From an uncultured Anaerolineae bacterium (lineage in GTDB: Bacteria > Chloroflexota > Anaerolineae > Anaerolineales > Villigracilaceae): 64,000 nucleotides of DNA. Positions 1 through 9,149 of the stretch are shown piece after piece. The stretch lies in NCBI GenBank assembly GCA_937120535.1, contig CAKZJX010000010.1, forward strand, positions 23,339-87,338, read 5' to 3'. Position 1 is the first letter of the stretch. Each line of letters opens with the position of its first letter. A program made the translations under genes and the position numbers. The notes under the pieces are model-generated. The model ran no database searches. It worked only from the letters and a program-made list of their open reading frames with translations, and had not been told where the DNA came from.

Positions 1-31
1 GCGAACGCGGCCTGATTGACATCACCACCCA

Positions 32-952
32 TTACTGATGGCGCTTGATTTGGAACACGTCAAAATCCCGCGCCACCACCGTGTTTGGGAAGACAGCTTG
101 CGCCTCAGCCAACACGTCCTTTTCCCGATAGCGGCGCGAGATGTGAGTCAGGATCAATCGCTTGACTTCGGCCCGTAGCGCCAATTCAGCCGCCATGCGA
201 GCCGTTAAATGAGAAAACTGGCGAGCCATCTCGGCTTCCTCGCTAAGATAAGTGGCTTCGATCACCAACGCATTAGCGCCGCGACATACTTCTACCAGAT
301 CGTCGGTACGACCCGCATCTCCCACGATCACCAGCTTGGCGCCGCGCTCTGCCGGCCCCAACACATCGTCCGGCGTGACGCGAGTGCCGTTGGCCAGGGT
401 GATCGTCTCGCCGGCCACCAGGCGACCGCGCTCCGGTCCGAAAGGCACTCCCAGCGCATCGGCTTTTTCGGGCAGGAAGGGCCGGCGCGCCTTTTCCTCA
501 AAGAGATAGCCCAAGCAGTCCGGCCCACGATGGGTGACGGGGAAGGCTGTCACCGTAAACTCGTCCGCTTCAAAGAACGTGCCTGGCTGAATCTCGATCA
601 AGCGCAAGGGCATAGGAGGTGGATTGCCACGCAACACCACCCCATAGAGCAAATCGTGAATGCGCTCCAGGGTTTGCCGTCCGGCGTAAATTTCTAGCTC
701 GTCGATCGCTTCCCAGCGCAGAAAGGTCGAAAGTAACCCTCCCAGGCCGAGGATATGATCGAGATGGCCATGGGTGATCAAGATGCGGTTCAGGTGTTTG
801 AATCCAATGCCAGCCTGCAAAATCTGGCGTTGAGTCCCCTCACCACAATCCACCAAAAAACGATATTCGTTATGGGTGACGATCTGAGCAGAGAGGCCGC
901 GTCGGGCCGAAGGAGCAGAAGCAGAGGTTCCAAGAAAGAGCAACTCAAACAA
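32..952 (-). CDS. rnz: Ribonuclease Z (tRNA 3'-end processing)
   Basis: Zinc-dependent endonuclease of the metallo-beta-lactamase fold that trims pre-tRNA 3' trailers in the cytoplasm. The metal motif HGHLDH is at residues 61-66, following the hallmark N-terminus LLFLGTSASAPS. The flexible-arm/exosite segment (THRGPDCLGYLFE) lies near 140, a metal-ligand VGDAGRTDD stretch near 210, and the last histidine in LILTHISRRY near 270. Length (306 aa) is normal for the short bacterial form. The start is TTG at 950-952, preceded by GAGGA at good spacing on the minus strand; no in-frame ATG fits better. It is divergent from ftsK, with about 130 bp between them. Confident call from family motifs. Confidence 0.95.
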   Translation of the reverse strand: MFELLFLGTSASAPSARRGLSAQIVTHNEYRFLVDCGEGTQRQILQAGIGFKHLNRILITHGHLDHILGLGGLLSTFLRWEAIDELEIYAGRQTLERIHDLLYGVVLRGNPPPMPLRLIEIQPGTFFEADEFTVTAFPVTHRGPDCLGYLFEEKARRPFLPEKADALGVPFGPERGRLVAGETITLANGTRVTPDDVLGPAERGAKLVIVGDAGRTDDLVEVCRGANALVIEATYLSEEAEMARQFSHLTARMAAELALRAEVKRLILTHISRRYREKDVLAEAQAVFPNTVVARDFDVFQIKRHQ

Positions 953-1024
953 GGCGTATCCTCAGGGCTGCCGCAAGAACCAGACTTGCGAGGCAAGGAA
1001 TGAACTAGGCGCCACAATTTTACC

Positions 1025-1054
1025 TTAAGAAAAACCGACCATTTGTGCTATAAT
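1025..1054 (+). promoter_or_regulatory. Predicted ftsK promoter (extended -10)
   Basis: TTAAGA at 1025-1030, an 18-bp spacer, then TATAAT at 1049-1054. TG at 1046-1047 gives an extended -10 (TGCTATAAT). The predicted transcript would start near 1061, about 25 nt before the ftsK start. The same TGCTATAAT string recurs before the TauE gene near 28.3 kb. Confidence 0.6.
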
Positions 1055-1083
1055 CTTTTTATCACGTTGAGTGGTCTTGTGAG

Positions 1084-3498
1084 TTGCCGATGCCTAGGTC
1101 AAGCGGAAAGTCGTCCAAATCTCACAGCCCATCCAGAGGGCCGGCCGGCGGGCGGAAATCGCCCCCCGCTTCTTCTCAGCCGGCTCCTGCGCCTTCTGCG
1201 GCGCTCTCCTGGTGGCACCAATTATCGCCGGAGCGCAAGCTGGACATCGTAGGCATGGCCCTTTCCGGCAGCGGTGCGATCTTGCTGCTCAGCTTGTTGG
1301 CCGTCCAGCGCAGCCCTTTGATCGGAGGGGCGATCCGTCTGCTCTCACAACTGGTTGGGTGGGGCATCTATATCCTTCCCATTGCCCTGTTGGCCTTCGG
1401 TTTGTGGCTGGTATTCCGTCGCATTGAAACCCTGCCGCCGCTCACCTTGGAACGCGCCATCGGCAGCCTGATTTTCTTCTTCTGGTTGCTGATCGTCTTC
1501 CACGCCTTCTTTCCCTTAGATCAATCCCTGCTGGCAGCGGCCGATGGACGAGGCGGCGGTTGGATTGGCAGCCTGCTCCACCGCCTGCTCTGGAACCTGC
1601 TGGGGGTTGCCGGCGCAGGAATTGCCTTGTTGGCCTGGTTCCTCATTGCTTTGATGTTGACCTTGGACCTCTCGGCAAGCGACCTAGCGGCCGCGCTTGC
1701 GCCCCTGTTTGCACGCACCCGCGCCTCCCTTGCCGCCTTCTGGAGACGCCTGACTCGATCCCCCACACCCACCCCTCCATCAATCCAAGTCAACGGTTTC
1801 CAACCCCTCACCCCATCGCCCATACAGACGACCGAGGCCCGTCCGCCGATGCCCATCGTCCCTAAAGTGGGCCTAGCGGAGCCGATAGTCACTTGGCAAC
1901 TGCCCTCGATCGCCACCATCCTCGACCCGGCCGTCACTCCTTCGGTGAATGAGGAGTTCATTCAAAAACGGGCTCGCCTCATCGAAGAGACACTGGCCTC
2001 CTTGGGTGCGCCGGCCCAGGTCGTTGCCATCAGCCGTGGCCCCACGATCACCCAATTCGGCGTCGAGCCGCTTTTCATCGAGACCCGCAACGGTCGGATT
2101 CGGGTGCGCGTTAGCCGCATCGCCGCCTTGGCCGACGATCTGGCCCTGGCCTTGGCCGCGCCGCGCATCCGCATTCAAGCCCCTGTTCCCGGGCAGAGTT
2201 ACGTCGGCATCGAAGTCCCCAACGAAGAAATGATCCTGGTCTCCCTGCGAGATATCCTAGAAAGCGAGATCTTTCGACGCAATCGGAGCCCTTTGCAGAT
2301 TGCTCTGGGTCGAGATGTAGCCGGCCACCCGATCGTGGCCGACCTAACAGCCATGCCCCATCTGCTGATTGCTGGCACCACTGGCTCCGGCAAATCTGTG
2401 TGTGTGAACGCCATCCTTACCACCCTGCTGCTCCACAACACCCCCAACGATCTGCGCCTGTTGCTGGTCGATCCCAAACGGGTAGAGTTGACCGGCTACA
2501 ACGGCATTCCGCATCTCCTCGCACCGGTAGTGGTCGAGATGGAACGTGTTGTAGGCGCCCTCCAATGGATCATGCGCGAAATGGATCGCCGGTATCGTGA
2601 ATTTGCCCGCATCGGCGTCCGCAACATTTTGGACTACAACCATCGGGCCAGCGGCCTGGGGATCAAAAAACTTCCCTACTACGTAGTGGTGGTTGACGAA
2701 CTTGCCGATCTCATGATGATCGCCCCCGAAGAGACCGAGCGCATCATCACCCGCATCGCCCAACTAGCGCGCGCCACTGGCATTCACCTCATCCTGGCTA
2801 CCCAACGCCCCTCGGTAGACGTGGTGACCGGCCTGATCAAAGCCAACTTCCCGGCGCGCATCGCCTTTGCCGTGGCCTCCGGCGTGGATAGTCGCGTGAT
2901 CCTCGATCAACCCGGCGCCGAACGCTTGCTCGGCCGCGGCGACATGCTCTATCAGGCCCCTGATGCTGCCTCGCCGGTTCGCCTACAGGGCGTGTTCGTC
3001 TCCGACCAAGAAATCCAGCGCTTGGTAAATTTCTGGCGAGCCCAAGCTGCTGCAACGCCCTACCTCACCTCATCCTCTGGTCCAGTGGACGCACCCTCCT
3101 TAGATGGCATACCTCTCAAACAGATCCCGCTCTTTGCCGATTTGGTAGCCGATTCTGAGGAAGACCCTCTGCTCAGCGAAGCCATTGCCATCGTGCGCAA
3201 AGAAGGCAAAGCATCGGTCTCCATGCTGCAGCGCAAGTTGCGCATTGGCTATACCCGTGCCTCACGCCTCATCGATCGCTTAGAAGAAAAGGGCATCGTC
3301 GGCCCTCCAGAAGGCCTTTCCCAGATCCGTCGCGTCCTAGGAACCGACGACAACCCTTCAACGACCATCTCTCCCTCTCGAAACGATCTCTCCAAGAAAG
3401 ACAAGCAAACCTACTCCTCTGAAGCACCCACGATAAATCCAACCACTGATCTTGCCCCCGGAACAACAGGAAACATACCAGAAGGGAAACCTTCCTGA
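1084..3498 (+). CDS. ftsK: FtsK/SpoIIIE-family DNA translocase
   Basis: Septum-anchored ATP-driven motor that pumps and sorts chromosome ends at division. A Pro/Ser-rich N-terminus is followed by four hydrophobic segments (about residues 55-195), a short Pro-rich linker (225-265), the alpha/beta motor with Walker A GTTGSGKS at 431-438, a Walker B VVVVDELADL region near 535, and a C-terminal winged-helix gamma domain (about 700-757) of the type that reads orienting DNA motifs. At 804 aa it matches SpoIIIE-size proteins with a short linker. The frame opens with TTG at 1084, but ATG at 1090, with GTGAG upstream, may be the real start. It ends in a low-complexity tail of about 45 residues. Confidence 0.95.
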   Translation: MPMPRSSGKSSKSHSPSRGPAGGRKSPPASSQPAPAPSAALSWWHQLSPERKLDIVGMALSGSGAILLLSLLAVQRSPLIGGAIRLLSQLVGWGIYILPIALLAFGLWLVFRRIETLPPLTLERAIGSLIFFFWLLIVFHAFFPLDQSLLAAADGRGGGWIGSLLHRLLWNLLGVAGAGIALLAWFLIALMLTLDLSASDLAAALAPLFARTRASLAAFWRRLTRSPTPTPPSIQVNGFQPLTPSPIQTTEARPPMPIVPKVGLAEPIVTWQLPSIATILDPAVTPSVNEEFIQKRARLIEETLASLGAPAQVVAISRGPTITQFGVEPLFIETRNGRIRVRVSRIAALADDLALALAAPRIRIQAPVPGQSYVGIEVPNEEMILVSLRDILESEIFRRNRSPLQIALGRDVAGHPIVADLTAMPHLLIAGTTGSGKSVCVNAILTTLLLHNTPNDLRLLLVDPKRVELTGYNGIPHLLAPVVVEMERVVGALQWIMREMDRRYREFARIGVRNILDYNHRASGLGIKKLPYYVVVVDELADLMMIAPEETERIITRIAQLARATGIHLILATQRPSVDVVTGLIKANFPARIAFAVASGVDSRVILDQPGAERLLGRGDMLYQAPDAASPVRLQGVFVSDQEIQRLVNFWRAQAAATPYLTSSSGPVDAPSLDGIPLKQIPLFADLVADSEEDPLLSEAIAIVRKEGKASVSMLQRKLRIGYTRASRLIDRLEEKGIVGPPEGLSQIRRVLGTDDNPSTTISPSRNDLSKKDKQTYSSEAPTINPTTDLAPGTTGNIPEGKPS

Positions 3499-3961
3499 GG
3501 CAAATGCACTTCCCATCAACCCGCTAGGCTAGCTCGATGGAGGCAGGCATGGATAGCAGCGAGAGAAAGCCCAGAGACATCTCACCCCTGATAGGTACCA
3601 TGCCCTTATTATTGCACAATTGGGAGCGGCTAAATTATAGGTTCGATAAACTCATGAGCAGGATAGCTGGAAAAACGCTGCTTGTGCCATGGACGTCGGT
3701 TGAAGCAGGACATCAAACGTTTCCAGGCTGCCTGCAAGGCTTCTGGATCACGCGACAAGAAAACAGCGCGAACGTCGCGCCAGGCGAGCGAGATCCTGGC
3801 CTCGCTCGGCGTTCTTCCCTTCGGGGTCGGTTTGTGCTTGGGACCCTGCCTCCACCCCGCCGTGTCACGTGACTCACATGGGAACACGTCGATCACAGAG
3901 CCTCCCCGCGTCTTTGTGTCTCTGTGTGAAAAAATTCCCTTTTTATCCACTCCCTGCACAA
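3499..3961. other. Non-coding stretch between ftsK and the kinase gene
   Basis: About 460 bp with no convincing gene. Short open frames exist on both strands, but none has a ribosome site, domain or protein-like composition. No tRNA, strong hairpin or repeat was recognised. The right end leads into the kinase promoter. Confidence 0.6.
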
Positions 3962-3990
3962 TTGCCAAGCTCCCTGTTGCACACTATACT
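3962..3990 (+). promoter_or_regulatory. Predicted promoter of the kinase/PP2C/VWA island
   Basis: TTGCCA at 3962-3967, a 17-bp spacer and TATACT at 3985-3990, in an AT-rich run with repeated TATACT/TATAAT units up to 4000. The predicted leader is about 60 nt. No other promoter is evident before 9.9 kb, so the following six genes may be one transcript. Confidence 0.55.
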
Positions 3991-4059
3991 ATACTATAAT
4001 AGAAAACATCTGGCCATCTAGCTCGTCTTAAGTATGACACCTTTAGAATAGGTCTTTGC

Positions 4060-5994
4060 GTGGTGATGGTTAATCCTCAACCAACCCATTCATCCCACCA
4101 ATCTCAACCGGGAGAGACCCCTCTGGATACCCGTCGCATCACTCAATCCCTGGACGAGGGAAACAGCTCGTCGCGCCGTCAATTACCGTCGGGCTTCATC
4201 CTGGCCAAACGCTATGAGATCCAGGAGGTGATCGGAGTAGGCGGAATGGGCTCGGTCTATCGCGCCCGCGATCTCCACTTTCCCAACATCGTCAAACTGG
4301 TCGCTGTCAAAGAAATGGTCAACCTGGCCACCGACCCTGAGATGCGCAAGGCGATTATCCAGAACTTTGAACGGGAGGCTAACATTCTGGCTACTCTCAA
4401 TCACCCCTCCATTCCCCGGATATACGATTACTTCTCTCAGGACGATCGCTCCTACCTAGTCCTGGAATTCATTTCCGGCAAAGATCTAGAAGCGATCATC
4501 AACGAGACGAAGGGCTTCCTCCCCGAAGAACAGGTTCTCGCTTGGGCTATCCAGCTGTGCGATGTGCTGGACTATCTCCACAACCACAACCCGCCGATCA
4601 TCTTCCGTGACATGAAACCCTCAAACGTCATGCTTAATTTCAACGGCGATGTCATCCTAATTGACTTTGGTATCGCCAAAATCTTTCAGAGCGGCGTCAA
4701 GGGAACGATGATCGGCACTGAAGGCTATGCCCCCCCTGAACAATATCGCGGCGAGGCCACCCCTTTAGCCGACATCTACGCTCTAGGGGCGACACTCCAC
4801 CACGCTTTAACTAAGCGCGACCCACGCCTAGAACCGCCCTTCTCGTTTGCCGAACGCCCGATCCGCAAAATCAATCCTGCCGTCTCAGCCGAATTCGAAG
4901 CAGTGATCAACAAAACCTTGGAATACAAGATGGAGGATCGTTTCCGCAGCGCAGCGGAAATGAAAGAAGCCCTGATCAACGTCGGTCGTAAGACGGGTAT
5001 ACTGAACCGCCTCCCAACCGCCGGCCTACAATCTACGACGATCAAACCCATATGGACCTTCACTTGCGAAGACGAGATTCGCGGCTCGTCCACCATCTTC
5101 CAAGGAATCCTCTTCATCGGCTCCTACGACAACAACCTCTATGCCCTAAACGCTGCCGATGGCAAGCTGATTTGGAAATACCCCACCGATGGAGGGATCG
5201 TCACTCGGCCGGCCATCTATCAAGATAGCGTGTACATCGGCTCGGGGGACGCGCGGCTTCACGCAGTAAGCATCCGATCGGGCAAAGTGCTCTGGACCTA
5301 CTATACCAAAGGCCCAATCCACTCTTCCCCACGCATTGCTGAAGGGCACGTTTTCTTTGGGTCAGACGATCACTGTCTATATGCTGTCAACCTGAACACC
5401 GGCCGCCTTACCTGGAACATTCAAACCAGTGGAGTAATTCGATCCACACCGTTCATTGCCCACGAACGCATTTACGTAGGCAACGAGAGTGGCGATTTCT
5501 ACGCCTTCGACTTTCGGGGCGAGATCAAATGGCGCTTTACGGCCAAACGCGGCATTACCGGATCGCCGATCGTGGTTGATCAGACCGTTTACTTCTGCTC
5601 CTTAGACGGTACGCTCTATGCCCTAGACGCTTTGCACGGATGGTTGGTTTGGCGATTTCGCCTAGGAAAAAGTTCGGTGGTCACGCCGGCTGTGTCTGAA
5701 AACATCATCATCACCGGCGCTGCGGATGGGTTTATTTATGCAGTGGATATCCAGAATGCTCGAGAAGTGTGGCGGTTTCGCACCGAGCATCAAGTCAGCG
5801 GTTCACCAACCATCTACCGCGATGCGGTGTATTGCGGCTCGGCCGATGGAGTGCTCTATTGCCTGGAATGTCGCACCGGACGTCTGCGCTGGAAGTTTGC
5901 CACACAGGGGCCGATCACAGGAACCCCCATGATCTATGATGATATTGTCTATATCGGTTCCAGTGACCGAAACGTATATGCTCTATTTGCTTGA
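4060..5994 (+). CDS. Ser/Thr protein kinase fused to an eight-repeat PQQ-type beta-propeller
   Basis: Hanks-type kinase with a Gly-rich loop GVGGMGSVY (59-67), catalytic Lys84, catalytic loop FRDMKPSN (182-189, Phe where His is usual), DFG at 202-204 and an APPE segment at 224-227. From about residue 330 to the end there are eight repeats of roughly 40 residues with the pattern (V/I)Y-x-GS-x-D...LYA(L/V)...G-x-(L/V)-W, typical of PQQ/WD-like quinoprotein propellers. I see no transmembrane segment between the domains, so the protein looks wholly cytoplasmic, unlike kinases that place the propeller outside the membrane. The propeller is probably a ligand or protein-binding sensor; true PQQ binding is unproven. 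GTG at 4060, GTG at 4063 or ATG at 4066 are possible starts. It is followed 12 nt later by PP2C. Confidence 0.9.
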   Translation: MVMVNPQPTHSSHQSQPGETPLDTRRITQSLDEGNSSSRRQLPSGFILAKRYEIQEVIGVGGMGSVYRARDLHFPNIVKLVAVKEMVNLATDPEMRKAIIQNFEREANILATLNHPSIPRIYDYFSQDDRSYLVLEFISGKDLEAIINETKGFLPEEQVLAWAIQLCDVLDYLHNHNPPIIFRDMKPSNVMLNFNGDVILIDFGIAKIFQSGVKGTMIGTEGYAPPEQYRGEATPLADIYALGATLHHALTKRDPRLEPPFSFAERPIRKINPAVSAEFEAVINKTLEYKMEDRFRSAAEMKEALINVGRKTGILNRLPTAGLQSTTIKPIWTFTCEDEIRGSSTIFQGILFIGSYDNNLYALNAADGKLIWKYPTDGGIVTRPAIYQDSVYIGSGDARLHAVSIRSGKVLWTYYTKGPIHSSPRIAEGHVFFGSDDHCLYAVNLNTGRLTWNIQTSGVIRSTPFIAHERIYVGNESGDFYAFDFRGEIKWRFTAKRGITGSPIVVDQTVYFCSLDGTLYALDALHGWLVWRFRLGKSSVVTPAVSENIIITGAADGFIYAVDIQNAREVWRFRTEHQVSGSPTIYRDAVYCGSADGVLYCLECRTGRLRWKFATQGPITGTPMIYDDIVYIGSSDRNVYALFA

Positions 5995-6006
5995 GAAGGA
6001 GTTGCC

Positions 6007-6900
6007 GTGCTTGATGCTTTCCGTCGGTTATTTCAAAGGCGCAAAACCGCTGTGGATGTATCCACCGCCCCCCTCACGCCGGACCAGCTTGAAGCCATTA
6101 CAGGGACGATCGGCCCGCGCACCGATCCCCCACAGCTGATCGCTGCTTGTGGGCAATCGGTAGGCAAGCAGCGCGATCTTAATGAGGATAGCTTGCTCGC
6201 AATCACGGCCACTTTGGCAGGCAACACTAACTTCTTGCCATTTGGCCTGTACATCGTCGCCGATGGCATGGGAGGGCATCAATTTGGGGAAGTAGCTAGC
6301 AATGCTGCGATTCGCACAGTAGCTGGCAGCGTTCTGCGCAAATTTCATCCGTATCTCTTTCACCTCAACTCTGAAGTTCCTGACGAGTCCCTGCAAGAAA
6401 TCATGCAAATCGCTGTGGCCGAGGCCCAGCGCATCATCCAACGCGAAGCTCCTGGCAGCGGCACCACCATGACCGCTGCCCTAGTCCTCGGTCAACAGGT
6501 GACCATTGCTCACGTAGGAGATAGTCGCGCCTACCTGCTCCACTCCGATGGTCGTGCCGAGGCCATCACACGTGATCACTCCCTGGTCAAACGCTTAGAA
6601 GAACTGGGACATCTCACCCCGGCCGAAGCCGAGAAATACCCTCACCGCAATGTCCTGTACCGTGCTCTCGGACAAGGGGATATCCTCGAACCAGATATTT
6701 TCACCCTTCCATTTCCTCGCAATGGGTTCTTGATGTTGTGTAGCGATGGACTATGGGGAGTTATCCCTGAACCTGAGATCGTTCGCATCGTTCAAGAGTC
6801 GGCCACCCTGCAGCGCGCCTGCCAGGCTCTGGTCTCGGCTGCGAACGCAGCCGGCGGACCAGATAACATTAGCGTGATCCTCGTTCAGCTATTGACCTAA
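6007..6900 (+). CDS. PP2C-family Ser/Thr phosphatase
   Basis: Metal-dependent protein phosphatase expected to reverse the upstream kinase. All core motifs are visible: RDLNED (56-61), DGMGGH (86-91), GSGTTMTAA near 154, HVGDSRAYL near 173, CSDGLWGVI near 244 and GGPDNISVI near 285. The 297-aa length is slightly above the minimal bacterial PP2C because of about 45 extra N-terminal residues. No membrane segment is seen. The start is GTG at 6007, with AAGGAG at 5996-6001 immediately after the kinase stop codon, so translation is probably coupled. Confidence 0.95.
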   Translation: MLDAFRRLFQRRKTAVDVSTAPLTPDQLEAITGTIGPRTDPPQLIAACGQSVGKQRDLNEDSLLAITATLAGNTNFLPFGLYIVADGMGGHQFGEVASNAAIRTVAGSVLRKFHPYLFHLNSEVPDESLQEIMQIAVAEAQRIIQREAPGSGTTMTAALVLGQQVTIAHVGDSRAYLLHSDGRAEAITRDHSLVKRLEELGHLTPAEAEKYPHRNVLYRALGQGDILEPDIFTLPFPRNGFLMLCSDGLWGVIPEPEIVRIVQESATLQRACQALVSAANAAGGPDNISVILVQLLT

Positions 6901-6909
6901 AAACCACCT

Positions 6910-8388
6910 ATGAATCCCAGACCCGATTTCTACGCTATTCTAGGGATTAGCCGGGATGCTACCCCCGAGGAAATTCGGCGTGCTTATGTTGAGGCCGCTC
7001 GTCGCTTACATCCGGACAAGAACGTGGCTCCAGGGGAAACCGAACTCTTCTTGGAGATTCAGCAAGCCTATGAGACCTTATCCGATCCGAAGCGGCGGAA
7101 AGCCTATGATGCCACTCTGCCGCCGGCCGAGTCGACCTCAAGCATTCTCACTCCCGAAGTGATCTTCAGCCGACCCCAATTGGTGCGTTTGAACGAACCC
7201 CAGTTGATCTACGTCCTGCTCACCCTACGCCCCAGCCCGGAACAACTCTCTCTACCGTTGCCTGCGCTCAATGTTTGCCTGGTGCTCGATCGATCTACTT
7301 CGATGAAAGGGGTGAAGATAGACCTACTCAAGGCGGCCACCATCCAGTTCCTGCGCAGCGCGCGCCCAGAGGACATTGTTAGCGTGGTCGCCTTCAGCGA
7401 CCGAGCAGAGGTGATCATCCCGGCTTCCTATTACCGCGATCGGTTGCGGCTGGAAACCCTAGTTCGCAACATCCAACCCTCCGGTGCCACCGAGATCTTT
7501 CAGGGCCTGCAAACTGGCCTGGCCGAAGTGCAACGCGCCTACAACAATCAACGTATCAACCACATTATCCTGCTCACCGATGGCTACACCTATGGCGACG
7601 AGCAAGCCTGCCTAAACCTGGCTGAAGAAGCCATGCGCAACGGGATCGGAATTAGCGCCTTCGGATTGGGCACTGAATGGAATGACATCTTCCTCGATCA
7701 ACTGGCCGGCCGGACAGGCAATACCAGCGCCTACATCGCCCATCCAAAAGACATCCAAAAATTTCTGCTCGAAAAATTCAAGGAACTCACCAACATCCTG
7801 TGCGATGAAGTTGTCCTGATGGGTGAATTGAGCCAAGGGGTGCAGGTGAATTACGCCTTTCGTCTTCAGCCCCAGCCCGGACCTATCCCCTTTCATCACA
7901 CCACCGCTCTGGGCACCGTGATCAGAAGCGAGGGACTAAGTGTCTTATTTGAATTTCTCATCCATCCCTCCGCCCTAAATTCCTCTCCCTTGACACTTTG
8001 GAGCGGTCGAATCAGAATTTCTATGGCCTCTCAACCGATTCCACCGCCTCCTATTCCCTTGCGCCTGGAGCGCCTCGTCGAAGAAGACGCTTCCCCCGAG
8101 CCACCTCCGCCAGCAATCGTGCAGGCTCTCTCGCGCCTCATGCTCTACCGCCTATACGAACAAGCCCGTCAAGACATCCAGGCCGGCCATCACGAACGGG
8201 CAACGCGCTTACTCAAAAGCCTTGCCGAACACCTTATTCGGCAAGACCAACATCAACTGGCCCACACTGTCCTGCTCGAAGCAGAACACCTCCAGCGTAA
8301 GCGCACGTTTTCTCTGACTGGAGAAAAAGAGATCAAATATGGCACGCGCGCATTGTTATTACCTCCCCCAGGGAGTAAGCAAACATGA
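6910..8388 (+). CDS. DnaJ-domain / von Willebrand A-domain fusion protein
   Basis: Residues 1-70 form a J domain with the diagnostic HPD at 34-36, which in this family stimulates the ATPase of a DnaK/Hsp70 partner. A VWA domain follows (about 118-310) with a complete MIDAS metal site: D127-x-S129-x-S131, T194 and D224 in LLTDGYTYG. The remaining 180 residues contain a predicted beta-rich segment and a helical C-terminus of unknown type. No membrane segment is seen. The gene starts 9 nt after the PP2C stop and its own stop overlaps the FHA gene by 4 bp (ATGA). J plus VWA in one chain is unusual; the neighbours suggest it is a scaffold or target of the kinase/phosphatase pair. No DnaK gene is in the window. 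Confidence 0.85.
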   Translation: MNPRPDFYAILGISRDATPEEIRRAYVEAARRLHPDKNVAPGETELFLEIQQAYETLSDPKRRKAYDATLPPAESTSSILTPEVIFSRPQLVRLNEPQLIYVLLTLRPSPEQLSLPLPALNVCLVLDRSTSMKGVKIDLLKAATIQFLRSARPEDIVSVVAFSDRAEVIIPASYYRDRLRLETLVRNIQPSGATEIFQGLQTGLAEVQRAYNNQRINHIILLTDGYTYGDEQACLNLAEEAMRNGIGISAFGLGTEWNDIFLDQLAGRTGNTSAYIAHPKDIQKFLLEKFKELTNILCDEVVLMGELSQGVQVNYAFRLQPQPGPIPFHHTTALGTVIRSEGLSVLFEFLIHPSALNSSPLTLWSGRIRISMASQPIPPPPIPLRLERLVEEDASPEPPPPAIVQALSRLMLYRLYEQARQDIQAGHHERATRLLKSLAEHLIRQDQHQLAHTVLLEAEHLQRKRTFSLTGEKEIKYGTRALLLPPPGSKQT

Positions 8389-8891
8389 ACATTTGCAGCA
8401 AATGCCTCTGCCCGAATCCGGTGGGTGCTCTTTTCTGTGCTGAATGTGGCGCATCCTTGATCCCCACAGAGCTGACGACCCAGTCATTTCGCACCGATCG
8501 TTTCGATGCTTCTGCCGACGGCGCGATCGTTTCGCCTCCTCCCATTACCCTTCCCCATCGAGACCAAGCTTGGGCATCGCTGCACTTGATCGAGAGCGGT
8601 CACATTTTGCCCCTCGCCGACCGCAACGACTACACCCTCGGACGATACACTGAAGGCCAACCGATCCTGCCTGATATCGATCTCTCCCCTTATCAAGCCT
8701 ACGCAGCAGGAGTTTCGCGCCTCCACGCCCTGATCAAGCGTGAGGGCAAACGCGTGATCATTGTCGATCTGGGTTCTTCCAATGGAACCTACGTCAACGG
8801 GAAGCGACTAACAACCCGCACAGAACACCTCCTGAACCATGGCGACATCATAGCGCTTGGCAAACTCAAACTTCAAATCCTACTACACTGA
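8385..8891 (+). CDS. Zinc-ribbon / FHA-domain phosphothreonine-binding protein
   Basis: The N-terminus carries a zinc ribbon with C4-x-x-C7 and C18-x-x-C21. A linker containing several Thr residues (31-38) leads to an FHA domain (about 68-168) with conserved GR (86-87), S111-R112-x-H114 and the GSSNGTYVNG signature (130-139). FHA domains bind phosphothreonine peptides, so this is the natural reader of the kinase two genes upstream. The linker threonines could be the phosphorylated site, but that is inference. Translation is coupled to the VWA gene by ATGA overlap. At 168 aa it is short and cytoplasmic. Confidence 0.9.
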   Translation: MNICSKCLCPNPVGALFCAECGASLIPTELTTQSFRTDRFDASADGAIVSPPPITLPHRDQAWASLHLIESGHILPLADRNDYTLGRYTEGQPILPDIDLSPYQAYAAGVSRLHALIKREGKRVIIVDLGSSNGTYVNGKRLTTRTEHLLNHGDIIALGKLKLQILLH

Positions 8892-8905
8892 TTAGGAAGT
8901 ATCCT

Positions 8906-9148
8906 ATGCCACACTTAGTTCTGTTACATCTTGCCGGCGAAGAAGCCATTGTCGGAGAAGTAGACGAACTGCCCAAGCCTACTGATAACATCATCACCGT
9001 GAGCCATCCTCGCCGTCGCGATGGCAAGGACATCCACTACATCGACTCGCGGGCGGTCAAGGTGATCTGGCCTTTGGCCCGGATCAGCTTTATCGAAGTG
9101 CTTGGCGAAGAAGAAGGCGAACAGATCATCAGTTTCGTGAGAGAATAA
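8906..9148 (+). CDS. Small conserved-looking protein of unknown function
   Basis: An 80-residue acidic protein I do not recognise. It is predicted to be mostly beta strand, with hydrophobic alternation and no cysteines, signal or membrane segment. It starts at ATG 8906 behind AGGA, 14 nt after the FHA gene, and ends 1 nt before the response-regulator start, so it is embedded in the same transcript. Its size and position suggest an accessory of the signalling island, but no sequence feature gives a function. Confidence 0.7.
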   Translation: MPHLVLLHLAGEEAIVGEVDELPKPTDNIITVSHPRRRDGKDIHYIDSRAVKVIWPLARISFIEVLGEEEGEQIISFVRE

Positions 9149-9149
9149 C

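Noticed and set aside
209..697. Long plus-strand open frames opposite rnz
   Set aside because: Shadow of rnz coding; the minus-strand frame carries all family motifs.
3537..3968. Overlapping open frames on both strands between ftsK and the kinase gene
   Set aside because: No ribosome site, no domain, and composition unlike the neighbouring proteins.
3977..4000. TTGCAC and TATAAT as a promoter pair for the kinase gene
   Set aside because: The spacer is only 12 bp; the TTGCCA-17-TATACT pair just upstream fits far better.
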